Shown here one piece after another: positions 1 to 9,500 of a stretch of 64,000 nucleotides of DNA. Both the position numbers and the translations under genes were made by a program. Every line of letters starts with the position of its first letter. Positions within the stretch are counted from its first letter, which is position 1. This DNA is from Rhizobium bangladeshense. Its GTDB lineage: Bacteria; Pseudomonadota; Alphaproteobacteria; Rhizobiales; Rhizobiaceae. The notes beneath the pieces were generated by a model. That model was given only the letters and a program-made list of their open reading frames with translations, made no database searches and was not told the origin of the DNA. The stretch spans positions 186,001-250,000 of the forward strand of contig NZ_LYPL01000003.1 of assembly GCF_001662075.1 (NCBI RefSeq), read 5' to 3'.

Positions 1-1
1 T

Positions 2-1213
2 CTGACCGTGACAGGTGCCGAGGCGCTCTATGCCGATCTTGGGCATTTCGGGCGGCGCCCGATCCAGACGGCATGGTTCGTGCTCGTCTTTCCGGCATTG
101 CTCCTGAACTATCTCGGCCAAGGCGCACTCGTTCTCTCCCATCCCGAGACGGCATCAAACCCGTTCTTCCTGATGTATCCCGATTGGATCTTGCTGCCGG
201 TGGTCATTCTCGCGACGATGGCAACGATCATCGCCAGTCAGGCCGTCATCACAGGCGCGTTTTCGCTGGCCCGTTCGGCGGTTCATCTCGGCTTCCTGCC
301 AAGGCTGCGCATCAAATTCACATCAGAGACCAACACCGGCCAGATTTATGTGCCGAGCGTCAACCTGCTGCTGCTGATCGGCGTGTTGATGCTGATTTTT
401 TCCTTCGGCGATTCGGAGTCACTGGCGACCGCCTACGGCATCTCGGTGACCGGTACCATGGTCATCTCGACGATGCTAGCCTTCCAGTTCCTGCGGGCCG
501 TGTGGGGCTACTCCCTTGTGCTCGCTGTCGCCCTGTTGCTGCCTCTTTTCATCATCGAGGTCCTGTTCCTGGCCGCCAACCTGCTGAAGATCCATGATGG
601 CGGCTGGGTTCCGGTCGCCCTGGCGCTGGCAATCATGATCTTGATGTGGACATGGACCCGCGGGCAGGCCTACCTGAAGAGACTGCGGGCCAACAGTGAG
701 ATCCCGCTCGATTCCTTCATCAAATCGATCGAGCGGAAGTCGGAACATTCGCCGGTCACCGTTCCGGGAACGGCGGTCTTTCTGACCAGTGTCCCCGACC
801 GGACGCCGAGTGTTCTGCTCCACAACCTCAAGCACAATCATGTGCTCCACGAACAGAACGTCATCCTGACCGTCTGGACCGAGGACGAGCCTTATGTCCC
901 CGACAGCAGACGCATCAAGATCAGCCAGCTGTCGCCGCGATTTGTCCGCCTGGACATCACCTTCGGCTTCATGGACGATCCTGATGTCACCAGGGCCTTG
1001 GCGCTCTGCCGGGAGGCGGGTTTCAAGTTCGAGATCATGAAGACCTCCTTCTATCTCGGCCGCCGCAACCTCGTCAGAACGCCGAACACCGGACTGCCCG
1101 GCTGGCAGGAACGGATCTTCATGGCGTTGGAAGGCTTTGCGATCGACCCGTCCGATTATTTCAACCTGCCGTCGAATCGCGTCGTCGAGCTCGGCGAACA
1201 GGTCGCCATCTGA
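2..1213 (+). CDS. kup: Potassium transporter Kup, C-terminal part (5' end outside window)
   Basis: Inner-membrane K+ uptake protein of the KUP/HAK/KT family, probably a K+/H+ symporter. The reading frame is open from base 2 and enters within the family-typical stretch [19 protein letters not shown], so the N-terminal third (about 230 of ~630 residues) lies upstream of the window. Several hydrophobic helices are visible up to about in-window residue 220, followed by the hydrophilic C-terminal cytoplasmic domain (about 180 residues) common to the family. The stop at 1211-1213 is followed by a 100-base gap before the next gene. Nothing looks broken inside the visible part. Confidence 0.95.
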   Translation: MTVTGAEALYADLGHFGRRPIQTAWFVLVFPALLLNYLGQGALVLSHPETASNPFFLMYPDWILLPVVILATMATIIASQAVITGAFSLARSAVHLGFLPRLRIKFTSETNTGQIYVPSVNLLLLIGVLMLIFSFGDSESLATAYGISVTGTMVISTMLAFQFLRAVWGYSLVLAVALLLPLFIIEVLFLAANLLKIHDGGWVPVALALAIMILMWTWTRGQAYLKRLRANSEIPLDSFIKSIERKSEHSPVTVPGTAVFLTSVPDRTPSVLLHNLKHNHVLHEQNVILTVWTEDEPYVPDSRRIKISQLSPRFVRLDITFGFMDDPDVTRALALCREAGFKFEIMKTSFYLGRRNLVRTPNTGLPGWQERIFMALEGFAIDPSDYFNLPSNRVVELGEQVAI

Positions 1214-1313
1214 GGCGCGAGGATCGTCTCGCCTGCCGTCGATCATTGCCGGGATTTAACTCGAAATCGCGGTCCATTCGCTTTACACGCTCTTCTGCGG
1301 CAAAGGAGGACAG

Positions 1314-2090
1314 ATGAAGAGGCGGACTCTTATGCTTGGCGGGGGGACCATTGTCGCATCATCGGTCGCTGCGGCGGCATTCTGGCCGCGGCGACATATC
1401 GTCGTGGCCGCCGGGACATTCGACTGGAAGGGCACTGATTTCCTCAGCGGCGGCACACGGTCCGTCGCATTGGCAAAGCTGCCCGCGCCGCTCTTTCGGA
1501 CGAGCCCGAATTGCGTCGCGACTGTCGCCCAGACCCTTGGCCCCTGCCATGTCAACGATATCCCGGCCCGTCAGGACGTCACTGAAGGAAAGGCTGGGCT
1601 GCCCTTGCGCCTGGCCGTCCGCATCGTCCACGCACGTGATTGCCGACCGGTTGAAAACGCCGATATCGAAATCTGGCATACCGATCACCGCGGCATCTAC
1701 TCCGGCCGGGAAGCGGCTGACATGTGTACACTCGACGATGCCGAGGCGATCAGCGGGCTTGCCTTTCGCGGCCGCCAGTTGACGGATCCGGCCGGGCAGG
1801 CAAGCTTTCTGACGGTCTATCCCGGATGGTACAAAGGCCGCACGCCGCATGTTCACTGCCGCATCCTTGTCGAAGACAGGGAACTTCTCGTCAGCCAGAT
1901 CTATTTCGACGATGCGCTGAGCGACATCGTCTATGGCGGGCATCCCGACTATCGCCAACGCCCTCCCCGCGATACGCGCAACGACGAGGACGGCCTCATC
2001 CCTCAGGACGCCGTCGATCACATATTCGATTTCGAAAAGCTCGACGGCGGCGTGCTTTCCGCCACGATTACGATCGGCCTTTCCTCCTGA
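1314..2090 (+). CDS. Exported intradiol ring-cleavage dioxygenase-like protein
   Basis: 258 residues. The N-terminus (MKRRTLMLGGGTIV followed by an Ala-rich hydrophobic run) looks like a twin-arginine or Sec signal. The rest resembles the intradiol dioxygenase fold of protocatechuate 3,4-dioxygenase beta-type proteins: a conserved start (PNCVATVAQTLGPCHV), the IEIWHTDHRGIYSG segment with one candidate Fe(III)-ligand Tyr, and YPGWYKGRTPHVHCR with the second Tyr and the two His ligands. So all four metal ligands appear present. A strong Shine-Dalgarno (aaaggagg) precedes ATG 1314. No aromatic-catabolism genes surround it, so the substrate is unknown. A periplasmic location would be unlike classical cytoplasmic enzymes. 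Confidence 0.85.
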   Translation: MKRRTLMLGGGTIVASSVAAAAFWPRRHIVVAAGTFDWKGTDFLSGGTRSVALAKLPAPLFRTSPNCVATVAQTLGPCHVNDIPARQDVTEGKAGLPLRLAVRIVHARDCRPVENADIEIWHTDHRGIYSGREAADMCTLDDAEAISGLAFRGRQLTDPAGQASFLTVYPGWYKGRTPHVHCRILVEDRELLVSQIYFDDALSDIVYGGHPDYRQRPPRDTRNDEDGLIPQDAVDHIFDFEKLDGGVLSATITIGLSS

Positions 2091-2202
2091 GCCGACAGGA
2101 GTGAGAACTTTCCTGCATGGCCATGAAACCAGATGCAGGATTTCTGCGTACTACCTCTCGACAGCAGCACCTCACTTGATTCAGGCAGCGAGGGATGACG
2201 GC

Positions 2203-2484
2203 ATGATCAGAAAGGAAGGCATCGCCCCGATCGCCAGGCATGCCGCCGAACAGGGGCTGGCTCGGCTGATGATGAGATTGCCGGCCACGCGAGCGACGAT
2301 CAGAGCCGCCGCGGCGAGCCAGTCCCATCTCTACGAATTGTGCGGGGCCTATGGCGAAGCCTGCTCCGTCCTCGACCGCATGCGTAAGGATGGATCGGCC
2401 GATCCTGCGATCGTCGCTGAATACGAGATCATTTGCACGGAAATCGAAGCCGACGTCTTGCGAACGCTGCTCGGCGACCGCTGA
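2203..2484 (+). CDS. Small hypothetical protein (93 aa)
   Basis: The frame is open from further upstream, but protein-like composition begins at ATG 2203, preceded by a purine-rich gagggatga. The product (MIRKEGIAPIARHAAEQGLA...) is mostly helical, with conserved-looking Ala/Arg/Glu patterning and no signal peptide or membrane segment. It lies 112 bases after the dioxygenase gene on the same strand and may be cotranscribed. I do not recognise the family. Codon use resembles the neighbours, which supports a real gene. Confidence 0.55.
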   Translation: MIRKEGIAPIARHAAEQGLARLMMRLPATRATIRAAAASQSHLYELCGAYGEACSVLDRMRKDGSADPAIVAEYEIICTEIEADVLRTLLGDR

Positions 2485-2506
2485 GTGCCCTGCTGCCACG
2501 GCACCT

Positions 2507-2620
2507 AGAGCATGATGCCGAAAGGTGTGAGCCATTTTCGGACGACATCATGCTCTAACTCTTTAATTGGAGAACAGGATTCAGATTTTACGCCAACCGG
2601 GCCTAAAATCATCCTGTTCT
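2507..2620. repeat. Rhizobial palindromic intergenic repeat, two hairpins
   Basis: Two consecutive inverted repeats lie between convergent genes. The first pairs gagcatgatg (from 2508) with catcatgctc (ending 2555), with an inner ccgaaa/ttcgg pairing. The second pairs agaacaggat (2571-2580) perfectly with atcctgttct (2611-2620), with inner gatttta/taaaatc. This composite is familiar from Rhizobium intergenic regions. It could also act as a bidirectional terminator. Confidence 0.75.
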
Positions 2621-2648
2621 AGTCGTAGCGGCGATCGCCCGGCTGCCC

Positions 2649-4118
2649 TCAGTGCAGCAGGTCGTCTTGGAGGATGGAGACGATCGGCCCGTCCGCTGGT
2701 GGATGATGCAATGGCTGAGGTGCGCTCTCATGGTGGGAAATTCCGTTGCCGTTTTCCGGGCCAACGAGATCGGCAGCTTCGATCGTCAGACCGTGATCGC
2801 CATTGCCAAGGGTCAGCCCGTGCTTTTCCAAGGCAGCCGTGCCGAAATGACGCAGCAGCAAGGTCCCATCCGACACGCCGTTTTCACCGACAGGAGCGTC
2901 GTGATGGGCGCTGGCCTTGTCTGGTGCGGTTTTGTCGAAGCTAAGTTTCAGGCCGTCAGGGGATGTGAGCCCGGTATCCGACACCAGGCTGATGCTGGCA
3001 TCCGTGGCGACCAGACTGTCGGCGCTTGCTAACGTGACGCCATCTTCTTCGATGGTCGTGTTGTCGCTGACGGGGAAGGTGCCTGCGGCAATGATCGAGG
3101 GGGATATGTTGTAAGGCGTGACGTCGCTCGCAATGAAATTATCGTGGAAGGATCCGGATGCCGGTCGGTCGACCTTCAGCGCCGCCTGCGTCAGGTCATC
3201 GAAAAGATTGCCGTAAATATCGATGCCCTCACGAACATAGGTCGTCGTGCCGGCTGCGCTGACCGACACACCCCAGACGCCGTCATGGATATAATTGCCG
3301 GAAATATCGTAGTTGCGGGTGTCGCCCTGGTCACCCAGGCCGACGGCGTAAGACCAGCTGTAGCCGCCATAGCCGGAGATATCATTGTCATGGATGGCGA
3401 CATTGGTGCCGGCCTGCGCGCTGATCCCGAAGCCGCCGCCGATAATCGTATTTCCCTCGATCACCGCATCCACGGGCCGCACCAGCGTCAGCACGCCCTT
3501 TGGCGTCACCGCCCCCGTCTGATCAAAAGTATTGCCGCTGATGACGATGTTCTTGCTGTCGTTTAGTTGGACGGCATCCGCCGCGGTGCCGTGGGCGTTG
3601 GTGACAGTATTGTTGAGGAGAGTGACGCCGTTGATCTTCTCAATCCAGATGCCGTCGCCGTTGACGTCATTGATGGTGCTGTTTTCGATGGTGATGTTCG
3701 AGCCGGTCCGGAAGGTGATCGAACCGGATTTGGACAATCCGGTGTGGTCGACCTCGACGTTGCGCACGGTCCAATTTGAGACATAACCGGCATAGATAGC
3801 CGCGCCCGATGTGTCGGAGATAGTGATGTTCTCGATGACGATGTTTGACGCATAGAGGCTGTGAATGCCGTCGTTGGGGCTATGGATGACGGGGGCATCG
3901 CCGACGCCGTAGCTGCCGATGGTGATCGGGGCATCGACAGTGCCGGAATATTTCAGGTCGAGCTGATCGTTGAACACGCTTCCGGCCGCAAGCAGGACAC
4001 TGTCGCCAGGCTGTAGCTTCAGGCTTTCCACCGCCGAGAACGACGCAAAGGGCGCGTCCTCACTGGTTCCGGCGTTCGTGTTCGCGCCCGTCACTGAATT
4101 CACATAATAAATTGTCAT
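2649..4118 (-). CDS. Right-handed parallel beta-helix protein (paralogue A)
   Basis: 489 residues from the start MTIYYVNSVTGAN; a longer frame begins six codons upstream, but the paralogue at 4510-6003 starts at the same motif, and aaggcgat lies just upstream. The N-terminal ~340 residues are a right-handed beta-helix of the pectate-lyase/DUF1565 type, with repeated short strands such as NIVIENITISD, NITIENSTIND and GVTLLNNTVTN. The fold commonly binds or cuts polysaccharides. There is no Sec signal, so type I (PrsDE-like) export is possible. The C-terminal ~90 residues match the VCBS-like tail of the paralogue only partly (GTLLLRHFG, KHGLTL) and end in a His/Pro-rich segment. Enzymatic activity is not established. 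Confidence 0.8.
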   Translation of the reverse strand: MTIYYVNSVTGANTNAGTSEDAPFASFSAVESLKLQPGDSVLLAAGSVFNDQLDLKYSGTVDAPITIGSYGVGDAPVIHSPNDGIHSLYASNIVIENITISDTSGAAIYAGYVSNWTVRNVEVDHTGLSKSGSITFRTGSNITIENSTINDVNGDGIWIEKINGVTLLNNTVTNAHGTAADAVQLNDSKNIVISGNTFDQTGAVTPKGVLTLVRPVDAVIEGNTIIGGGFGISAQAGTNVAIHDNDISGYGGYSWSYAVGLGDQGDTRNYDISGNYIHDGVWGVSVSAAGTTTYVREGIDIYGNLFDDLTQAALKVDRPASGSFHDNFIASDVTPYNISPSIIAAGTFPVSDNTTIEEDGVTLASADSLVATDASISLVSDTGLTSPDGLKLSFDKTAPDKASAHHDAPVGENGVSDGTLLLRHFGTAALEKHGLTLGNGDHGLTIEAADLVGPENGNGISHHESAPQPLHHPPADGPIVSILQDDLLH

Positions 4119-4509
4119 ATCGCCTTGTTCTCGCATTGTCGCTCAGTCGTCTCAAACGGCTGCAACGAGTGGATCGGATGCGGTCGGGGGCTGAAGCCAT
4201 CCAGGATGGCGTTCGATTGCCGTTACGGCGGCGACAGGCCATGGGCCTGCCTCGCTCCCGAGATACGCCTGGCGGTGGCGCATCCTCAAGATACAACTTT
4301 TAAGAAAATAATCCAGAAAACAGTGACCAGAAGGTGAACGAACGGTAACGCACCGTCTAAAAATTTACGTTACGCGAGTGGGACAATATATCAACGAGCG
4401 CTCAGCGGCCGACCAGCGGCGGCGGCTGGGGACCGTAAATCCTTCGAGGCGCCCTTCCAGGGCGCCCCTGCGTCAGGTCGGAGAGAATTCGGGCTGCATT
4501 GCCCGCTCC
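4119..4509. other. Intergenic region between the two beta-helix genes
   Basis: 391 bases with no supported gene. The part near 4119-4300 is the 5' region of paralogue A, and its first 80 bases resemble the 5' region of paralogue B, as expected for a duplicated gene with its leader. An AT-rich block at about 4290-4390 is the best place for a promoter. I could not define -35/-10 boxes with confidence. Confidence 0.5.
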
Positions 4510-6003
4510 TCAGCTCAGCAGACCATCCATATGGATGAAGACGGTCAACGTATCCCTGTCGCTATGCTGCGAGGTGCCATCGTTGACCCCGTAGCTGAAG
4601 GTTTCGCTCACATGTCCGTCATGATCGGCAGGCAGCTTCGTCTCATCGAGGGCATAGGCATAGCTGCCGTCCCGGTCGACATGAATGGTGCCGTATTCGC
4701 CGGTCAGGGTCAGCCCGTGCTTGCCGACGCTTTCGTCACCGAAGCGGCGAAGTGCCAGGGTTCCATTGTCGGAGCTGTCGTTTTCCAGGAGGTTGCCGCG
4801 ATGCGCCTCGCCCGTATCCGTGAATATCTTCAAATTGTCATGAACCGCGACAACCGCCGGATCAGCCATCGCGTCCGTCGTTGCCGCCGCCCTGGTGGCA
4901 GTGGTCGCTAGCGCAGTCTCTACATTGGCGACTGTATGGTTGTTGCTGACGGAAAAGGTACGCGCGTCGGCGACGGCAGGCGATATGCTGTAGACGTCGA
5001 CGCCGCTTTCGATCGTATTGTTATAAAAAGAGCCGGATGCCGGCCGGTCGACTTTCAGCGCCGACTGCGTGAGGTCGTCGAAGACATTGTCATGGACCTT
5101 GATACCGCTGCGGACATAGCTCGTGCCGTCGACGGGAGCGGTGACGACCACGCCCCACGCCCCGTCATGGATATGGTTGCCTGCTATATCGTAATCTCTG
5201 CTATTACCCTGATCGCCGAGACCGATGGCGAACGACCAGCTGTAACCGTGAAAGCCCGATATGTCATTGTCGCGGATAGCGACATTCTTGCCCGCAGGGG
5301 CGCTAATGCCGAAGCCGCCGCCGGTCAGCGTATTGTCCTCGATCACTGCATTGGTGGCTCGCACCAGCGCTATGACGCCTTTCGAACTATCGGCTTGCGT
5401 CTGATCGAGATGATTGCCCTGGATCAGAATATTGCTGCTGTCGTTCACCTGGACGGCATCGGCCCTGGCGCCATGGCTGTTGGTCACCGTATTGTTGAGG
5501 AGTTTGACGCCATCGACCTTTTCGATCCAGATGCCGTCGCCTTTGACGCCCGAGATCTTGCTGTCTTCGATCGTGATGTTCTTGCTGCTGCGAAAGGTCA
5601 CCGAACCTGCTTCGGCCAACGATCCCGCGTTGTCGATCTCGACGTTGCGCACCGTCCAATTCGAGACATTGCCGCCATAGATGGCCGCACCGCCGCTGTT
5701 TGATATCTTGAGGTTCTCGATGACGATGTTCGAGGCGTAAAGACTGTGGACGCCGTCATTGCCCCCATGGATGACAGGCGCCTCACCCGCTCCGTAACTG
5801 CCGATCTTGATCGGCGCGCTCTCGGTGCCGGAATATTTGATATCGAATTGCTCGTTGAAGACGCTTCCCTTGGCGAGCAGCACGCTATCGCCCGGTTTCA
5901 GCGTCAAGGATTCCACTTTGGACAAAGTCGCAAAAGCCGAGTTCTGGCCCGTTCCGCTGTTGCGGTCGGAGCCATTCGCTGAGTTCACATAGTAGATTGT
6001 CAT
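4510..6003 (-). CDS. Right-handed parallel beta-helix protein with C-terminal VCBS-like domain (paralogue B)
   Basis: 497 residues starting MTIYYVNSANGSDRNSG. Residues ~1-345 form the same beta-helix as paralogue A, with very high identity in blocks such as GDGIWIEK and LKVDRPASGSF. After a linker, residues ~395-497 make a cadherin/VCBS-type unit (NLLENDSSDNGTL, DGSYAYAL, ETFSYGVNDG) that is better preserved than in A. VCBS units with no N-terminal signal are common in rhizobial proteins exported by type I secretion, so an extracellular polysaccharide-binding or modifying role is likely but inferred. The pair arose by tandem duplication. Confidence 0.8.
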   Translation of the reverse strand: MTIYYVNSANGSDRNSGTGQNSAFATLSKVESLTLKPGDSVLLAKGSVFNEQFDIKYSGTESAPIKIGSYGAGEAPVIHGGNDGVHSLYASNIVIENLKISNSGGAAIYGGNVSNWTVRNVEIDNAGSLAEAGSVTFRSSKNITIEDSKISGVKGDGIWIEKVDGVKLLNNTVTNSHGARADAVQVNDSSNILIQGNHLDQTQADSSKGVIALVRATNAVIEDNTLTGGGFGISAPAGKNVAIRDNDISGFHGYSWSFAIGLGDQGNSRDYDIAGNHIHDGAWGVVVTAPVDGTSYVRSGIKVHDNVFDDLTQSALKVDRPASGSFYNNTIESGVDVYSISPAVADARTFSVSNNHTVANVETALATTATRAAATTDAMADPAVVAVHDNLKIFTDTGEAHRGNLLENDSSDNGTLALRRFGDESVGKHGLTLTGEYGTIHVDRDGSYAYALDETKLPADHDGHVSETFSYGVNDGTSQHSDRDTLTVFIHMDGLLS

Positions 6004-6313
6004 ATCGCCATGTTGCCCTGTTCATCGGATCGCTATGTCGCCGCAGAGCTCGACCGGGATCGATCGACCGCATGCGGCGGGGGCAACCGGCCACGGCAAG
6101 AAGGCGAGAAGATGTTGTCAATGCGGCAGCGGGCAAATTCGCGGACCTTATTCCACGGGCAACCGAGCAGGCTTCGCAAAGCCACAACTTAAGCCGGAAA
6201 AACAATAGATTCGAGGCGAGTAAATCGCAGCTGAGCGGATGACATACGGCTTGAGTCGATTAGATTAGCCCCCAGCCGGGATGAAGGTGATTCGGTAGCC
6301 GCGTCGGCGTCTT
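6004..6313. other. Intergenic region upstream of beta-helix paralogue B
   Basis: 310 bases between the ABC permease stop and the beta-helix start, both on the minus strand. It must hold the promoter of paralogue B. An AT-rich segment at about 6185-6270 is the likely location. Small open frames here have no ribosome site or recognisable product, and I see nothing else. Confidence 0.5.
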
Positions 6314-7561
6314 CTACCCCTTCGCCCGCAATACCGAACTCAGCGGTAGCCGCGTGGCGGCGATCGCCGGCAGGGCGCCGCCGAGGATGCCGATCGCAAG
6401 GCCCAGCAGGCCGGCGGTGAGGATCACATCGCCGCTGACGTTGAGCTGGAAAGCCATCTTGGTATGGTTGACGCCCATCGTGCTTGCCTGCCAGCCATCG
6501 AAAGCCAGCCTGGAGGCGAGGACGCCGAGGCCGGCGCCCGCCAGCGAGAGCAGTACCGCCTCCACCCAGGTGGAGGCGAAGGCCGGCAGGCGGGCAAAAC
6601 CAAGGAGGCGCAGCGTAGCGATCTCGACGCTGCGGTCGGAGACCGAACTCACCGTCGTATTCAAGGCCCCCGCCGTCGCTCCGATCGCCATCAGCAGTGC
6701 GATCGGCCAGCCGAACAAGCGGATGAGGCTCTCGGTCCTCTCGGCCTGGCCGGCATAGAAATCGGTCTCCGACACGGCGGTAAGCGGCGTGCCGGGCAAG
6801 GCCGACAGGCGATCGCGCAACGCCGCCAGCGCTGTTGCGGGATCGCCTGCGTCATCGAGCCGCACCCGCAGGCTCTGCACCTGCCCCTGCCGGTCGAAAG
6901 CCGACTGCACCGCTTCCAGATCTGCCCAAATCTCGGATTCGAAGGCGCTGCCGCCTGACGTGAAATGCCCGACGATCCTCCAGTCGAGTGCGCCGAGCCG
7001 GATCGTGTCGCCGACCGCAAAGCCGGGGAAGGTGTCCGCGATGCGGGCGCCGACGACGATCTCGCGCGCACCCGGCGAAAACAGCCGTCCCTGCGAAAGC
7101 CGCCCGCGCTCGCGCAAGGCAGGGCCGGTCACGTCCATGCCCCTCAGCGACAGCGTATGCTCGTCCCCGTCGCCTTGCCTGAGATCGACGGGGACGACGG
7201 TCTCGCGCGACAAAGCCGGCTCGCCTGCGCCGTCGCGGGCGATCCCAGGGTTGCGGGCAATCCCAGGGTTGCGAGCAATCCCGCTATCGCCGCCCATGAC
7301 GGCAAGGCTGCGGATTGCTTCGGCCGGCACCTCTGAGCCGGTTTCCTGCTTGGTGCCGCCGCCGAGAACGATGGCGATATCAGGCGAGCCGGCGCCGGCA
7401 AGCGCGGCCTCGAAGCCGCGTGCCATCGCCAGAAAGCCCGCCAGCACCGCCACGACGAGGGCGACCGACAGCACCATCGACAGCGAGATCGCAAGCCGCC
7501 GGGGCAGACTGCCGAGATTGACTCTGATCATGAGAAAGATCTGCTTGAGCGCTGATGACAT
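6314..7561 (-). CDS. ABC transporter permease, FtsX/MacB type (second permease)
   Basis: 415 residues. Architecture of MacB/LolC-type permeases: one N-terminal TM helix (~20-45), a large extracytoplasmic domain (~50-270), then three C-terminal TM helices, including the FtsX stretch LIRLFGWPIALLMAIGATAGALNTTVSSV and EIATLRLLGF. It follows the first permease with a 4-base gap and shares its operon with the ATPase and membrane fusion protein, giving a tripartite exporter. Residues ~95-110 carry a short in-frame tandem repeat (IARNPG) encoded at about 7249-7284. The substrate is unknown. Confidence 0.9.
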   Translation of the reverse strand: MSSALKQIFLMIRVNLGSLPRRLAISLSMVLSVALVVAVLAGFLAMARGFEAALAGAGSPDIAIVLGGGTKQETGSEVPAEAIRSLAVMGGDSGIARNPGIARNPGIARDGAGEPALSRETVVPVDLRQGDGDEHTLSLRGMDVTGPALRERGRLSQGRLFSPGAREIVVGARIADTFPGFAVGDTIRLGALDWRIVGHFTSGGSAFESEIWADLEAVQSAFDRQGQVQSLRVRLDDAGDPATALAALRDRLSALPGTPLTAVSETDFYAGQAERTESLIRLFGWPIALLMAIGATAGALNTTVSSVSDRSVEIATLRLLGFARLPAFASTWVEAVLLSLAGAGLGVLASRLAFDGWQASTMGVNHTKMAFQLNVSGDVILTAGLLGLAIGILGGALPAIAATRLPLSSVLRAKG

Positions 7562-7565
7562 TGGC

Positions 7566-8705
7566 TTATCTCGTTCTGAAGGCGTTGACGATCGGCAGGC
7601 GCATGGCGCTGACCGCAGGCAGCAGCCCGGTCAGCAGGCCGAGTCCCGCGATGATGGCGAAAGATTTGATGAGGAGGGTCGCGCCGAAGACGAGGCCGAA
7701 TTCCGACCCGATCGAAAGCGTCGCGAGCTTGGCGAGAACGAGCCCGCCTGCGCCGCCGACAACGAAGATGAACAACGTCTCGCCGACGACAAGCGCCATG
7801 ATCCGCCCACTGGAAAAGCCGAGCACCTTCATGATGCCGATCTCGAAACGACGCTCGCGCACGTCAAACAGCATGGTGTTGATCGCGATCATCAGGATGG
7901 TGACGAAGGCCGCACCGACGACGAGGCTGACGATCAGGCCGACATCGGCGAATTGCCTGAGAAACGCCTCGAGGAATTGCTTTTCCGATTGCGTCCGCGT
8001 CTGCGCCGCCGAATTGGCGAACAGAGCGTCGATCCGCGCCGCCAGTATGCCTGGCGACACGCCCGGCCGTGGACGCACCACGAAGGCGTCGACCGTATCC
8101 CTGTCGCGCGCACGCACGGCATTGAGCGCGTCATAGCGAGCAAGCATGAAATAGGTGTCGGTGCCGGCATCGGCGCCCTCGAAGATGCCGGCGATGGTGA
8201 AGCTCCAGTTCCGGCTGCCGTCGGTCCTGGTCAGCTGGCCGGTGAAGCCGATGCGCTGGCCGATCGACCAGCCCTGAGCCTCGGCCAACGCCCTGCCGAC
8301 CAACACCCGGTCGCCGCGCTCTTCGAGCGCCGCAGTCAGCTCCGGTGTCAGCCCGAGCTCTTCGCCGTTGGCCGCCGCAATGGCCTGCGGCTCGACGGCG
8401 CTGACGACAACCACATTCTTCTCGACCTCGACGAAGCCCCGCATGCGCGCGGTATAGGCGACGGCGGCGATATCGGGGTCGGCCGCGATGCGATTGATAT
8501 AGGCAAGCGGCAGGGGCAGGCCTCGTCCCGCCTTGTTGAAGACGCCGAGTAGATTATCGCTGGCGCCGGCCGCGCCCTGGCTGCCGGCAACGAAGCTCGC
8601 CGTCAGCCCGTAGATCAGAAAGGCGACGCCGACCGAAAACATCAGCAGGATGGCGCGCAGCCGCTTGCGCCAGGCATTGCGCCGCATGAGCTCGAAGAAG
8701 GTCAT
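7566..8705 (-). CDS. ABC transporter permease, FtsX/MacB type (first permease)
   Basis: 379 residues with the same one-plus-three TM arrangement: TM1 at ~17-40, a periplasmic domain to ~245, then FtsX-like TMs (VSLVVGAAFVTILMIAINTMLFDVRERRFEIGIMKVLGFS). The start ATG (8705) overlaps the stop of the upstream ATPase gene, indicating translational coupling. With the second permease it would form a heterodimeric inner-membrane channel that works mechanically rather than as a classical importer. Confidence 0.9.
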   Translation of the reverse strand: MTFFELMRRNAWRKRLRAILLMFSVGVAFLIYGLTASFVAGSQGAAGASDNLLGVFNKAGRGLPLPLAYINRIAADPDIAAVAYTARMRGFVEVEKNVVVVSAVEPQAIAAANGEELGLTPELTAALEERGDRVLVGRALAEAQGWSIGQRIGFTGQLTRTDGSRNWSFTIAGIFEGADAGTDTYFMLARYDALNAVRARDRDTVDAFVVRPRPGVSPGILAARIDALFANSAAQTRTQSEKQFLEAFLRQFADVGLIVSLVVGAAFVTILMIAINTMLFDVRERRFEIGIMKVLGFSSGRIMALVVGETLFIFVVGGAGGLVLAKLATLSIGSEFGLVFGATLLIKSFAIIAGLGLLTGLLPAVSAMRLPIVNAFRTR

Positions 8706-9406
8706 CGGCTTGCCCTTTCCTCGTTGACGAATTCGCCTTTGTTGAGATGCAGCGTGCGCCGGGCGAAGGAAGCGGCCTCGGGATCATGCGTCACCATGAT
8801 GATGGTCTTCTGAAGCTCGCGATTGAGAAAGCGCAGCATCTCGAGGATATCATTGGCCGATTTTCGATCGAGATCGCCGGTCGGCTCGTCGCAGAGAAGA
8901 AGATCGGGATCGCCGACGATGGCGCGCGCAATGCCGACACGCTGCTGCTGCCCGCCGGACATGCTGGAGGGAAACTGCCGCTGCCGGCCGGCAAGCCCGA
9001 CGAGTTCCATGACGCTATCGACGCGGGCCCGCCGCTCCTTGCGCCCGAGCGGCTTCAGAAGCAGCGGCAGCTCGATGTTTTCCGCCGCATTCAGCATCGG
9101 CAGCAGGTTGTAGAATTGGAAGACGATGCCCATGCTGTGTGCCCGCCAGGCCGCCCTCGCCCCTTCGCCCATCTGTTCGAGATGGCTGCGCCCGATCCGG
9201 ATCTCGCCGGCATCGGGGCTGTCGATGCCGCCGAGCATATTCAGCAGCGTTGATTTCCCCGAGCCGGACGGCCCCATGACGGCAACGAAGTCGCCGCGCG
9301 GAATGGAAAGATCGAGTCCGGAGAAAATCGGGATCGTCTCTGTCCCGATCCTGAACGCCTTTCTGACGCCGGCGAGCGCGATGAAGGGGTCTTGGCTGTC
9401 GGTCAT
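8702..9406 (-). CDS. ABC transporter ATP-binding protein, MacB/LolD type
   Basis: 234 residues from ATG 9406, chosen because caaggagtaaagca precedes it; the longer frame upstream runs through an intergenic repeat. Walker A is GPSGSGKST, the signature is MSGGQQQRVGIARA, Walker B is LLLCDEPTGDLD, and the H-loop is VTHDPEA. This matches the LolD/MacB ATPase clade that energises FtsX-type permeases. It overlaps the first permease gene by 4 bases. Confidence 0.95.
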   Translation of the reverse strand: MTDSQDPFIALAGVRKAFRIGTETIPIFSGLDLSIPRGDFVAVMGPSGSGKSTLLNMLGGIDSPDAGEIRIGRSHLEQMGEGARAAWRAHSMGIVFQFYNLLPMLNAAENIELPLLLKPLGRKERRARVDSVMELVGLAGRQRQFPSSMSGGQQQRVGIARAIVGDPDLLLCDEPTGDLDRKSANDILEMLRFLNRELQKTIIMVTHDPEAASFARRTLHLNKGEFVNEERASR

Positions 9407-9437
9407 TGCTTTACTCCTTGGTGATGGATTGTCGCTA

Positions 9438-9500
9438 TCGCTGAGGCCGCCCTCGTCCTTCGAGGCCATGCAGGGCACCTCAGGACGGGGGCGGGTGATG
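9438..9500. repeat. Palindromic intergenic repeat overlapping the MFP gene end
   Basis: Contains ccgccctcgtccttcgaggc and a facing gcacctcaggacgggggcgg, which can pair. The same unit recurs near 10686-10745 and, as a variant, near 10818-10868. It encodes the last residues of the membrane fusion protein (HHPPPS), suggesting that insertion or drift of the repeat set the current stop codon. Confidence 0.6.

Noticed and set aside
6789..8552. 587-codon plus-strand frame over the ABC permease genes
   Set aside because: Antisense to two permeases with clear FtsX domains; composition (Ser/Arg/Asp runs) is not protein-like.
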